Shown: positions 8,605-17,134 of the stretch, piece by piece | Layout: the number at the start of each line of letters is the position of its first letter | Numbering within the stretch: position 1 is the stretch's first letter | DNA from: Anaerobutyricum faecale | GTDB taxonomy: Bacteria; Bacillota; Clostridia; Lachnospirales; Lachnospiraceae | DNA: 64,000 bases | Assembly (NCBI GenBank): GCA_019119645.1 | Contig: DWWR01000048.1 | Span: forward strand, 1-64,000 | Direction of reading: 5' to 3' | Translations under genes and position numbers: made by a program | Notes under the pieces: model-generated | Seen by the model: only the letters and a program-made list of their open reading frames with translations | What the model was told of the DNA's origin: nothing | Databases searched by the model: none

Positions 8605-11600
8605 ATGAAGAAATTAGTATTGGCAGAAAAGCCTTCGGTGGCAAGGGATATTGCCCGGGTGCTGGGCTGTAAAAAACAGACGAAAAATTATATCGAAGGT
8701 GACAAATATGTGGTTACCTGGGGGCTGGGACATCTGGTGACCCTGGCAGACCCGGAGGGATATGACAAGAAGCTGAAAACCTGGCGGATGGAAGATCTGC
8801 CTATGATGCCGGAGCATCTGAAACTGGTGGTGATCCCGCAGACCAGAGGACAGTTCCAGGCGGTGAAAAATCAGCTGGAAAGAAAAGACATTTCTGAGGT
8901 GATCATTGCCACCGATGCCGGACGGGAGGGAGAGCTGGTGGCCAGATGGATCCTGGTAAAAGCCGGCTGTAAGAAGTCGCTGAAGCGGCTGTGGATTTCA
9001 TCAGTGACAGACAAGGCAATCCGGGAGGGATTTGCTCATCTGAAAGATGCGAAGGAATATGACAATCTCTACAGGGCAGCGGTAGCTCGGGCCGAAGCGG
9101 ACTGGCTGGTGGGAATCAACGCCACCCGGGCGCTGACCTGCAAATATAATGCGCAGCTTTCCTGCGGACGGGTGCAGACGCCGACCCTTGCCATGATTGC
9201 AGCGAGAGAAGAAGAAATCCGTCATTTTGTTCCAAAGCCGTATTACGGGCTGCAGGCAGGCTGGAAAAGCGTCACATTTACGTGGAAGGAAAAAGGAAGC
9301 GGGAGTTCTTCAGTATTTTCTAAGGAATCAAGAGACCGGGCTTATGACCGGGCCAGGAATGCGGAGGGAAAAGTGATCTCAGTCAAAAAGACAAAGAAGA
9401 CTTCCCATCTGGATGGATTATATGATCTGACGACCCTGCAGAGGGATGCCAATCAGAGGTTTGGCTTTTCCGCAAAACAGACTCTGAATCTCATGCAGAG
9501 TTTGTATGAACATCATAAGATTCTGACCTATCCGAGAACCGATTCCCGTTATCTGACCACCGATGTGGCGGAGACGTTAAAAGAGAGGGTATCGGCGGTG
9601 GCTGTGGGTCCTTATCGGACATATGCAAACAGTATCCTGAAAGGAAAAATAAAAACAGGGCCGTCCTTTGTGAATAATAAGAAGGTGTCCGATCATCATG
9701 CGATTATCCCTACGGAGCAGCCGGTCATACTGGCGCAGCTCTCGGTGGATGAGAGAAAGATTTTTGATTTGGTGGTACGGCGTTTTCTGGCAATGCTGTA
9801 TCCTTCCTATGAATATGAACAGACGGCAGTGACGGTGGATTGCGGAGGGGAGACCTTTGAGGTGAAAGGAAATGTACCGCTCCGGCCGGGCTATAAAGAG
9901 GTACTTACCGATCAGGACGGAGACACAGAGCGGGTCCTTCCAGCCTGGACAGAAGGCGAGAAGCTGGGAAGCCCGGCTCTTCACCGGACAGAAGGTAAGA
10001 CGAAGCCTCCGGCAAGGTTTACGGAAGGAACGCTTCTGCAGGCCATGGAAAATCCGGTAAAATATATGCAGAGTAAGGATAAAACTGCAGCGAAAACACT
10101 GCAGGAGACAGGCGGACTGGGAACCGTGGCCACCCGGGCGGATATTATCGATAAATTGTTCCGATCTTTTCTCATTGAGAAAAAAGAAAATGAGATTCAT
10201 ATGACAGGTAAAGCGAAACAGTTGTTGCAGCTGGTGCCGGAGGATTTGAAAAAACCGGAATTGACAGCCCAATGGGAGATGAAGCTTTCTAATATAGCGG
10301 CAGGAAAATTGCGGCAGAATGCGTTTATGAAAGAAATCCGCACCTATGCCACCGGACTGACCGAAGAGATTAAAGGCGGAGAAGGAACGTTCCGCCATGA
10401 TAATCTGACCAATAAGCACTGCCCGCAGTGCGGCAAACGATTGCTGGCCGTCAACGGCAAACAGGGAAAACTTCTGGTGTGTCAGGACAGAGAATGCGGT
10501 TACAGGGAACGGGTTTCCCGCCTCACCAATGCCCGGTGTCCGGTATGCCATAAAAGAATGGAACTCATTGGCCAGAAAGATAATCAGAAGTTTGTCTGTG
10601 TCTGCGGGCATAAAGAGTCCATGAAGACCTTTGAGGAACGGCGCAAACGGGAAGGCGCCGGCGTATCGAAAAAGGATGTACAGAACTATATGAAGAAGAT
10701 GAAAAAAGAAGAAAAACAGCCGGTGAACAATGCCCTGGCGGACGCTCTGGCTAATATCAAACTGTGTCTGCTGCTGGCCTTTGGAGTGCTGGCGCTGATG
10801 ACTGTGCGGACTGACGCTGTGGCGGCGGAAACGGCGGTCAGTGGGAACAGCGCAGTTGTCTCTGCTGCAGCGCAGAAAATCAACGCTGACGGCGAGCAGA
10901 TTGCCCGCATGTTTCCGACGGATATGGATGTGAGGCCGGTGGTTGCTCATTCTATCAAATATGATATGGTAAATGTATACAGTGACGCCGCGCTTTCCAG
11001 GCAGACTGGTCAGGTGGACGGAGGGACTCTGCGCCTTACCGCTTACCGGGTGGACGGAAATAGTATTTATGGGGATTATGTGAGTGGCGATACTCAAGGC
11101 AGCGGCTGGTTTCCGGTGGATATCTTTGTGGAGGATCCGGACTATGAGCCGGTATACGCCACCACCAGAGATGCCATGTATGCCTACACGGACAGTAGTT
11201 TTGACGAGGTGCGGGGCAATATCAAAAAATATACAGGAATTATCGTAGTAAGCCGGGAAGGTGGAAGCCGCCAGGTTATTTATGAGACGAAGGATGGTTA
11301 TGAAATTGGGTGGATGACCAGCGACGCATTTTCTAACTGTCTGCTTTATGACGGGAGAGAAAAACAGATACTTGCTGATGGAACTTATGTGTTCTGGTGC
11401 GGCTATGCCGATGATGCCGACGGAGGCGCGGCTCTGAACAGCCAGAGTGGTCTTGTTTCCTATGACAGCTATACCATGGAGCTGATCTATGTATCTGATA
11501 ATAACTATTATATAATGAATCAGGAGACCGGGCAGTACCTGTCAGCAGAAAGAGCATCCTCCGGCGGTGAAGAGACTGCGGAGAATGTTAAAAAAACATC

Positions 11601-12399
11601 ATCTGAAAGCAAAACAGAAGAGGATGGTACAGAAAACGAGACCGCAGCTGCATGGACACCGGTGTGGACGGCAGAACCCGATGAGACTTATGGTTTGTTT
11701 CATTTTAACCGGAATACCGGATCTTTTGCCATACAGAACACGGCCTGCCGCCTGTTCCTGGCACAAAATGAAAACAGGGAGCTGGTGTTTGTGACGAACC
11801 GCCAGAGCGACGCCAGTCATTGGAGAGTCAGCGCCGCAGAAAAAATGCTGGATAAAGCGCAGCCTATGATATTTACTCAATATGACCCGCAGTGGTGCGG
11901 CACGCCATATGGCGGAGGAGGCAGTATGGGTACGGCAGGCTGCGGCGTTTTGGCCGCCGTCAATGCGGTGTATTCTCTGTCCGGCCAGTATATGGATGTG
12001 ATGGAGCTGGCGGATTACGCAGTGGAAAGGAATTACAGGATTGTGGGCAGCGGTACTGACGACGGTATCTTCAAGGCGGCTTGTCAGAAGTTTGGAAGAA
12101 AATATAACTTTGCCTGGGATGGAAAGAGCGGAAGCATTGACGTGCTGAAAGAAAAACTGCAGGCAGGAGATGTGGCTATTGTTCATGTGCAGGGACACTA
12201 TGTGGTCATTGGCGCTTACAGTAAAAAGAAAGATAAATATCTTCTGCTTGACTCTAACTACCTGCCGAAACGGGCGACCAGCGCCTTTGGAGACTGGATT
12301 TCTGTGGACCGGCTGTTGTCCGGAAGTCTGGAAGTACAGAGTTTTTATTTCTATAAGCTGCGGGATACGGCAGGAAATACTGGCACGCAGGCGCAGTGA
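8605..12399 (+). CDS. topB: DNA topoisomerase III fused in frame to a secreted SH3/ricin-like/C39-like peptidase region
   Basis: 1264 residues. Start 8605 fits GGAG at 8594-8597; the ATG at 8599 is too close. Residues 1 to about 720 are a full type IA topoisomerase III: Toprim (LVLAEKPSVA, TDAGREGELVAR), the active Tyr309 in ILTYPRTDSRYL, and two C-terminal Cys4 zinc ribbons (about 610-670). Topoisomerase III usually ends near the NALADALANIKL stretch (to L720), but here there is no stop. A hydrophobic run (C721-V734) with a signal-peptidase-like AVAA follows, then SH3-like repeats, a ricin-like region and a C39-like papain fold with C1113 (AGCGVLA), H1198 (GHYVVIGAY) and D1216. The second half looks extracellular. 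Internal Mets at 10690 and 10699 could start it separately; AAAGGA (10671-10676) precedes the first by 13 nt. Confidence 0.85.
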   Translation: MKKLVLAEKPSVARDIARVLGCKKQTKNYIEGDKYVVTWGLGHLVTLADPEGYDKKLKTWRMEDLPMMPEHLKLVVIPQTRGQFQAVKNQLERKDISEVIIATDAGREGELVARWILVKAGCKKSLKRLWISSVTDKAIREGFAHLKDAKEYDNLYRAAVARAEADWLVGINATRALTCKYNAQLSCGRVQTPTLAMIAAREEEIRHFVPKPYYGLQAGWKSVTFTWKEKGSGSSSVFSKESRDRAYDRARNAEGKVISVKKTKKTSHLDGLYDLTTLQRDANQRFGFSAKQTLNLMQSLYEHHKILTYPRTDSRYLTTDVAETLKERVSAVAVGPYRTYANSILKGKIKTGPSFVNNKKVSDHHAIIPTEQPVILAQLSVDERKIFDLVVRRFLAMLYPSYEYEQTAVTVDCGGETFEVKGNVPLRPGYKEVLTDQDGDTERVLPAWTEGEKLGSPALHRTEGKTKPPARFTEGTLLQAMENPVKYMQSKDKTAAKTLQETGGLGTVATRADIIDKLFRSFLIEKKENEIHMTGKAKQLLQLVPEDLKKPELTAQWEMKLSNIAAGKLRQNAFMKEIRTYATGLTEEIKGGEGTFRHDNLTNKHCPQCGKRLLAVNGKQGKLLVCQDRECGYRERVSRLTNARCPVCHKRMELIGQKDNQKFVCVCGHKESMKTFEERRKREGAGVSKKDVQNYMKKMKKEEKQPVNNALADALANIKLCLLLAFGVLALMTVRTDAVAAETAVSGNSAVVSAAAQKINADGEQIARMFPTDMDVRPVVAHSIKYDMVNVYSDAALSRQTGQVDGGTLRLTAYRVDGNSIYGDYVSGDTQGSGWFPVDIFVEDPDYEPVYATTRDAMYAYTDSSFDEVRGNIKKYTGIIVVSREGGSRQVIYETKDGYEIGWMTSDAFSNCLLYDGREKQILADGTYVFWCGYADDADGGAALNSQSGLVSYDSYTMELIYVSDNNYYIMNQETGQYLSAERASSGGEETAENVKKTSSESKTEEDGTENETAAAWTPVWTAEPDETYGLFHFNRNTGSFAIQNTACRLFLAQNENRELVFVTNRQSDASHWRVSAAEKMLDKAQPMIFTQYDPQWCGTPYGGGGSMGTAGCGVLAAVNAVYSLSGQYMDVMELADYAVERNYRIVGSGTDDGIFKAACQKFGRKYNFAWDGKSGSIDVLKEKLQAGDVAIVHVQGHYVVIGAYSKKKDKYLLLDSNYLPKRATSAFGDWISVDRLLSGSLEVQSFYFYKLRDTAGNTGTQAQ

Positions 12400-12505
12400 A
12401 AATAAATATATCTGAACGGGCAGCAAAAGCCAGAGAAAAGATGCGTTGATCTGCTGCCACAAAGACCAGGAGTTATCTGATGACAGAATAGAAAAGAGGA
12501 AATAT

Positions 12506-14209
12506 ATGAACAGAATAGAAGACCTGCGGCGGGTGCTGCAGCGAATCGATCATAAAAGTTATGGAATGTATAAAAGTTTGGCGGGAGCCTACGACTGTGG
12601 CAAATATGTCCTGCACATCGATCATGTGCAGGGAGACCCTTTCGCTTCCCCGTCCCGGCTGCGGTTTGAAATAAAAAAGGCGGATCACGGCTTTCCGGAG
12701 GAATACTGGAAAGAAAAACACCGGAAACTGGCTCTCGAAGATCAGGTACTTCGAAGATTTAACGGGTTCCTCCGAAAAATGGACAGAGGCAGCAAGGGCT
12801 CTGGCAAAAGCGGCAGAATCACGACCTGCCGTACCGGGCAGAAGGTACTGGAACGGATTGCTGTAGTTTTTTCAGAAAATAAAATGGAGCTCCGTTTTGA
12901 AATGGGATTTCCGGCCAGGGGAAGGAGCATTCTCGCCGATGAGATGAGCCGGCTGCTTTTTGATATCCTGCCAAAACTGGCTGGCGGCTGTCTGTTTTAC
13001 GGCCGGTGGGATGCTGGAAGCCGGAAACGCCTGCAGGCAGCTATTTTTCTGGCGGATGACCAGAAAGCGCTGAGAGAAGAACTGGAAAAAAGAAAACTGG
13101 CGGCCTTTGTGGCTGACGGAGCTGTTCTTCCACGGGAAAGCGGCATTTCTGATCTGCCTATGAAAGAAGCGGTGGCATTCCGGTCTCCGGAAACTCTGAG
13201 GACGGAAATGCGGCTGCCCCATAAGGGAACGATCACCGGCATGGGGATTCCGGAGGGGATCACTGTCATCGTGGGCGGCGGCTACCACGGAAAGTCCACA
13301 CTGCTGAAAGCCCTGGAACAGGGAGTGTACAACCACATCGCCGGGGACGGCAGAGAATACGTGGTTTCCCGGGACTACGCCATGAAAATCCGCGCGGAAG
13401 ACGGCAGGAGCGTTCTCCATACAGATATTTCCATGTTTATCAACCACCTGCCCAACGGGCAGGATACCACCGACTTTTCCACGGAGAACGCCAGCGGAAG
13501 CACTTCCCAGGCGGCAAATCTGGTGGAAGCTCTGGAAGCGGAATCCCGGTTACTGCTTCTGGATGAGGACACCTCCGCCACAAACTTTATGATTCGTGAT
13601 AAGGTGATGGCACGGCTGGTATCCGATGACCGGGAACCCATCACGACGCTGCTGCGTCATATCCGTGCACTCTATGAGCGGCATGGCATTTCCTTCGTGA
13701 TCGTGGTGGGAAGCTCCGGTGATTATCTGTCTGTGGCAGATCACGTGCTGCAGATGGATCACTATGAAGTAAAGGATGTGACCGGAACGGCAAAGAACAT
13801 TTGTGAAGAAGAGCACATCAGCGGACAGTATCCGGCGGGGCCGCTTGTTTTTCCGGACTTTTCCAGGGCATTGAAACCGGCTGGCGCCGGCAGAATGAAA
13901 ATGAAAGCTATGGGAACCGATACAGTGATGATGGACCGGGAGACTGTGGATGTGCGCTATCTGGAGCAGCTCTCTGATGACGGCCAGACGGTGGGACTGG
14001 CCTACCTCATGGGATGGATCCTGGCAAATCAGCGTGAGAAAATGACAATCTCCGCGCTTCTTGACGATATGTATCGTCAGATTGAGAAAAAAGGTCTGCA
14101 GACATTTATTCCACAAAACTATTCCTGCGGACATCCGGTGCTTCCGAGAAAACAGGAGCTTTTTGCCTGTCTTAACCGATATCGCCGGGCGAAAATTGTC
14201 CGGAGATAA
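12506..14209 (+). CDS. Predicted ATPase of the ABC class (COG3044 type)
   Basis: 567 residues. The start at 12506 follows AGAGGAAAT; an upstream in-frame ATG at 12446 lacks a binding site. The protein has a Walker A-like GGGYHGKSTLLKAL (about 276), an ABC-signature-like region (STENASGSTSQAANLVEAL), a Walker B RLLLLDEDTSATNFM and a switch region (VIVVGSSGDYLSVADHVLQM). It has no membrane segments. The family is widespread in Firmicutes and has no settled function; it is a soluble ATPase, not a transporter subunit. It is 106 nt downstream of the topoisomerase gene, with no terminator seen between them. Confidence 0.8.
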   Translation: MNRIEDLRRVLQRIDHKSYGMYKSLAGAYDCGKYVLHIDHVQGDPFASPSRLRFEIKKADHGFPEEYWKEKHRKLALEDQVLRRFNGFLRKMDRGSKGSGKSGRITTCRTGQKVLERIAVVFSENKMELRFEMGFPARGRSILADEMSRLLFDILPKLAGGCLFYGRWDAGSRKRLQAAIFLADDQKALREELEKRKLAAFVADGAVLPRESGISDLPMKEAVAFRSPETLRTEMRLPHKGTITGMGIPEGITVIVGGGYHGKSTLLKALEQGVYNHIAGDGREYVVSRDYAMKIRAEDGRSVLHTDISMFINHLPNGQDTTDFSTENASGSTSQAANLVEALEAESRLLLLDEDTSATNFMIRDKVMARLVSDDREPITTLLRHIRALYERHGISFVIVVGSSGDYLSVADHVLQMDHYEVKDVTGTAKNICEEEHISGQYPAGPLVFPDFSRALKPAGAGRMKMKAMGTDTVMMDRETVDVRYLEQLSDDGQTVGLAYLMGWILANQREKMTISALLDDMYRQIEKKGLQTFIPQNYSCGHPVLPRKQELFACLNRYRRAKIVRR

Positions 14210-14211
14210 AG

Positions 14212-14325
14212 GATGATAAGATTCCGGCAGCGATCGTGGATAAAAACGATGGAGTCTGGAACCGGGAGGCAGAGGAATATTTCCTTGCAAATGCGTCGGA
14301 CATCGCACAGAAATGTGACGATTAA
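14212..14325 (+). other. Possible 3' remnant of a coding sequence
   Basis: A frame just after the ATPase gene encodes a protein-like tail (contains IPAAIVDKNDGVWNREAEE) ending at TAA 14323-14325. It has no start codon of its own with a binding site and is open upstream only inside the ATPase gene. It could be the end of a decayed gene or chance. Confidence 0.25.
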
Positions 14326-14356
14326 AAGTCAATATATGTAGTTTTTGTGAAGGTTG

Positions 14357-14385
14357 TTGAGTTTTTCAGAGCAAAATGTTAAAGT
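14357..14385 (+). promoter_or_regulatory. Likely promoter for the PPIase lipoprotein
   Basis: TTGAGT (14357-14362), 17-nt spacer, TAAAGT (14380-14385), about 90 nt before the gene. The rest of the 269-nt gap 14210-14478 shows no gene apart from the possible remnant. Confidence 0.45.
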
Positions 14386-14478
14386 AAAACGTACGAAAAT
14401 ACAGCCCGGAAAACTAAAAATCAAAGTCGGCTGCAGTGGCGCATCCGGCTGCATATCAGAAATAAGGAGTTATGATTT

Positions 14479-15639
14479 ATGAGAAAATTTGTTTCAGCAA
14501 TGATACTTGGCGCGGCTCTTCTGGCATTGGGCGGCTGCGGTAATTCCAAGGATAATGCCCCGGAGTCAACGACGGAGGCCGGCGGAGAGACCGCGCAGAT
14601 TCACGATATTGACATTGATGCCGGCGAGTATGTCAAACTGGGAGATTATAAAGGACTCACCGTGGAGAGCTCGCCTGTGGAGGTGACAGACGAAGAAGTA
14701 GATGAACAGGTGGAACTGCTGGCAGAAGATTACGCGGAATATAAAGAGATTACTGACAGAGATACTGTGCAGGAGAATGATTATGTCAACATGGATTATA
14801 CCTGCACCATCGACGGCCAGGTCAACGAAGATTATTCCGAGACTGATGTGGATACACAGATTGGCGACCAGGAATACAGTATCGAGGGCGCATATGATCT
14901 GGATGAGGAGCTGACCGGCGCCAAGGTCGGTGACACCATCACCATTAACTTTACGTTCCCGGATGATTATGATGACACCGAAGTGGCTGGCAAGGACTGC
15001 ACCATGGAAGTAACTGTGAATTCCATTGAAGAAGAAGTGATACCGGAGATCACCGATGAGTTCATCAGTGAAAATACGGACTGCGACACAGTGGAAGAAT
15101 ACAGGGAGCAGACCAGACAGGAGCTGGAGGATTCTTACAACAGTGAGGTAGAGCAGACAGTAGAGAACGATCTCTGGAATAAGATCGTGGATAACTGCAC
15201 GCAGATCAAGGATTTCCCTCAGGATGTCATTGACCAGGAAGTGACCAATCTCACAGCCGAGAATGAAGAGTGGGCCGGATATTTTGGCATGGACGTCGAC
15301 GATTTCATTGAGGAATACTATGGCATGTCCCTGGAAGATTACGCACAGAGTACGCTGTTGAGCCAGTGTGTGCAGGATCTCCTTGTGGAAGCAGAAGGCC
15401 TGACTGTGACAGACGAGGAATATCAGGCAGAGATTCAGAGCTATATTGATGACTACGGTTATGAAGATGAAGACGAGATTATGGAATACTATACGGAAGA
15501 TGAGATCCGCTCTGATATCTTATACAATAAGCTGATGAATAATTTATTAAGCTACACCAATGTGGTAGAAGGAAGCACAGACACGGAAGCGGCTGCTGAG
15601 ACAGATACAGCCGCGGAGGCAGATACTGCAGCGGAGTAA
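14479..15639 (+). CDS. Trigger-factor-like FKBP peptidyl-prolyl isomerase lipoprotein
   Basis: 386 residues, lipobox ALGGC near residue 20. An N-terminal segment is followed by an FKBP-like PPIase domain (about 90-190, YVNMDYTCTIDGQVNED through TMEVTVNSIEEE) and a helical trigger-factor C-terminal region (about 195-350), then an acidic Ala/Thr-rich tail. Lipid anchoring outside the membrane argues for an extracytoplasmic folding role like PrsA, rather than the ribosome-bound trigger factor. GGAGTT precedes the ATG. A strong terminator follows, so it is probably monocistronic. Confidence 0.85.
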   Translation: MRKFVSAMILGAALLALGGCGNSKDNAPESTTEAGGETAQIHDIDIDAGEYVKLGDYKGLTVESSPVEVTDEEVDEQVELLAEDYAEYKEITDRDTVQENDYVNMDYTCTIDGQVNEDYSETDVDTQIGDQEYSIEGAYDLDEELTGAKVGDTITINFTFPDDYDDTEVAGKDCTMEVTVNSIEEEVIPEITDEFISENTDCDTVEEYREQTRQELEDSYNSEVEQTVENDLWNKIVDNCTQIKDFPQDVIDQEVTNLTAENEEWAGYFGMDVDDFIEEYYGMSLEDYAQSTLLSQCVQDLLVEAEGLTVTDEEYQAEIQSYIDDYGYEDEDEIMEYYTEDEIRSDILYNKLMNNLLSYTNVVEGSTDTEAAAETDTAAEADTAAE

Positions 15640-15660
15640 GAAAAGCTTTGAAAAAACGAT

Positions 15661-15713
15661 ACTCTGCGGCGAAAAAGTGACAGCAATCACAGAAAACGCC
15701 GCAGAGTTTTTTG
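15661..15713 (+). terminator. Rho-independent terminator
   Basis: An 11-bp perfect stem (ACTCTGCGGCG 15661-15671 with CGCCGCAGAGT 15697-15707) followed by TTTTTT, directly after the PPIase lipoprotein. Confidence 0.93.
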
Positions 15714-15783
15714 TTGTCAGAAAAGGGGATATTCTCAGAAAATATAAGAAAACTCAAAAATTTAAAAAAATTGAAAAAAGTAC

Positions 15784-15812
15784 TTGCATTTTAGAAAAAG
15801 TTATGGTATCAT
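15784..15812 (+). promoter_or_regulatory. tRNA-Leu promoter
   Basis: TTGCAT (15784-15789), 17-nt spacer, TATCAT (15807-15812), 12 nt before the mature tRNA 5' end. Confidence 0.8.
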
Positions 15813-15824
15813 CTGTTCTTGTAA

Positions 15825-15910
15825 GCGGATATGGCGGAATTGGCAGACGCGCTAGATTCAGGTTCTAGTGAGCAATATCGCTCATGCAAGTTCAAGTCTT
15901 GTTATCCGCA
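15825..15910 (+). tRNA. tRNA-Leu (anticodon CAG)
   Basis: An 86-nt class II tRNA. The acceptor stem is GCGGATA/TATCCGC with discriminator A, the anticodon stem CTAGA/TCTAG encloses the loop TTCAGGT (anticodon CAG, reading CUG), a long variable arm follows, and the T arm contains GTTCAAGTC. The 3' CCA is not encoded and must be added by the CCA enzyme, whose gene is at 56144-57496. It has its own promoter and terminator. Confidence 0.97.
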
Positions 15911-15922
15911 CTGAATAGAAAG

Positions 15923-15965
15923 ACATCCGGAAGCATTGGTTAATATGTTTCCGGATGTTTTTTTA
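15923..15965 (+). terminator. tRNA-Leu terminator
   Basis: ACATCCGGAA (15923-15932) pairs with TTTCCGGATGT (15948-15958), followed by a seven-T tract that is also the left end of the structured repeat. Confidence 0.92.
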
Positions 15966-16102
15966 TTTCATAGGAAATTGTGTTCCTATGAAATAAAAAA
16001 CGCTCCGCGGGGATCGCACTGCGGCAGATAGGAAGATGCTGCTTTTGCGACCCGCTGCAGGCGGAGAATCCTGCTTTGCAGGACCCTTTCTTGTTTTACA
16101 GA
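15959..16102 (+). repeat. Structured dispersed repeat, copy A
   Basis: A 144-nt element that aligns without gaps to 60232-60375 (18 differences counted by eye, 17 of them transitions). It begins in the tRNA terminator T-tract. Three hairpins can be drawn: a perfect palindrome (TTTTTTATTTCATAGGAA with TTCCTATGAAATAAAAAA), a central CTCCGC/GCGGAG stem with an inner CTGCGGC arm, and TCCTGC/GCAGGA near the 3' end. It ends about 36 nt before the first cupin gene and so forms most of that gene's upstream region. No ORF of note. Confidence 0.85.
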
Positions 16103-16137
16103 AATCGGCATTTTTTATGATCAGGAGGAAGAATAAA

Positions 16138-16494
16138 ATGTATGTGGTAGATGAAAAAGATAAAGAATATCGTTATGGTGATCATGGCCCTAAATATTTG
16201 ATGCAGGGACCGAGATCGAGTTTTGGTATTTGTCAGCTCAGACCGGGGGAAATATATGCACCTCACGAACATCACATAATGGAAGAAAATTTCTATGTAT
16301 TGAAAGGAACGTTACAGGTGGAAATTGATGGGGTTGTAACTATGGTGGAAGAAGGTCAGATGTTCCATGTGGAACCGGGAGAATTTCATAAATGTTCTAA
16401 CCCGACGAATGATTATATTCAGTACATCATTACCTGCGCGCCGTTTGCTCCCAATGATAAATACATGGAAAAACATGAAACTCAGGAACAATGA
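16138..16494 (+). CDS. Cupin-domain protein, copy 1
   Basis: 118 residues. Start 16138 follows CAGGAGGAAG; the upstream ATG at 16036 lies in the repeat. It is a single-domain cupin: motif 1 GEIYAPHEHHIMEENFYVLKG supplies HxH and Glu, and motif 2 EPGEFH supplies the second His, so the metal site is intact. About 80% identical to the cupin at 17135-17476. Cupins of this size include sugar isomerases and epimerases, small-molecule lyases and dioxygenases. Its closeness to a RuBisCO-like protein locus hints at a sugar-phosphate step, by inference only. Confidence 0.88.
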   Translation: MYVVDEKDKEYRYGDHGPKYLMQGPRSSFGICQLRPGEIYAPHEHHIMEENFYVLKGTLQVEIDGVVTMVEEGQMFHVEPGEFHKCSNPTNDYIQYIITCAPFAPNDKYMEKHETQEQ

Positions 16495-16517
16495 TGAGAG
16501 TAAATGATGTATAATTA

Positions 16518-16553
16518 AGACAACGAGACTTCACCTGAAGTCTCGTTGTTTTA
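16518..16553. terminator. Bidirectional terminator between convergent genes
   Basis: A 14-bp perfect stem (16520-16533 with 16536-16549, 2-nt loop) flanked by T-rich sequence on the + side and A-rich sequence on the other. It serves cupin copy 1 (+) and the small gene at 16579-16899 (-). Confidence 0.88.
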
Positions 16554-16578
16554 TGATACGATAATGAATATTTGTATT

Positions 16579-16899
16579 TTATGCCGGGTGATTTTTGGCG
16601 TTAAAACAATGGACAGTGAGTGTGATATCCCCCTTCAGTCTGGCAGTGTATCCGGCAACAGCGTCTTCCAGTAACTCTTCGTCCTCGCCAAGTTTATCAT
16701 AAGATTCCACCGTTGGAATGGTGACAATGCCTTCCTGTCCGGCCAGGTTGAATTGAATCTCATCGTCGTCATCATAATAATTAAAAAAACAGGAATCAAA
16801 GGAAATCCAGAGTCCGCCGATTCGCATATTTCCGACAATTCCCCGATAGTTGCGCAGCAGGGTGTGAAACTCTGCTGTTTTTGATGTTGAGAGTGCCAT
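16579..16899 (-). CDS. Conserved small protein of unknown function
   Basis: 106 residues, not recognised. It starts MALSTSKTAEFHTLLRNYRG, has an acidic YDDDDEIQFNL stretch and no signal peptide or membrane segment. On the minus strand AAGAAGGAGC lies upstream of the ATG at the right spacing, which supports a real gene. It lies convergent with cupin 1 and divergent from cupin 2, and so separates the duplicated cupins. Confidence 0.65.
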   Translation of the reverse strand: MALSTSKTAEFHTLLRNYRGIVGNMRIGGLWISFDSCFFNYYDDDDEIQFNLAGQEGIVTIPTVESYDKLGEDEELLEDAVAGYTARLKGDITLTVHCFNAKNHPA

Positions 16900-17134
16900 G
16901 TTGTGCTCCTTCTTTCTTTATAGTTTTTTATGTCATTATAGCATATCTCATAAAAGTTTAGAAAACAGTCTGCAGATAAAAATCAAAAATCATAAAATGC
17001 TGTGAGAAAATATTATTTCACATATCACTATTGATAATTTTTTCAATCTTGTGGAAGTATATATTCAACAGTACAATAAAATTAATAAACAATATAGCTG
17101 AAGGATTTGTATAAAAAAGAGGGGGGAAGGAAAA

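Noticed and set aside
9577..11097. Long minus-strand open frame opposite topB (506 codons)
   Set aside because: It is antisense to a gene with full catalytic motifs, has no binding site, and its His/Arg/Phe-rich product looks like a codon shadow.
17006..17019. Operator of the SorC type upstream of cupin copy 2
   Set aside because: GAAAATATTATTTC has a two-base insertion compared with the other sites and no well-spaced promoter beside it, so it is only mentioned in the cupin entry.
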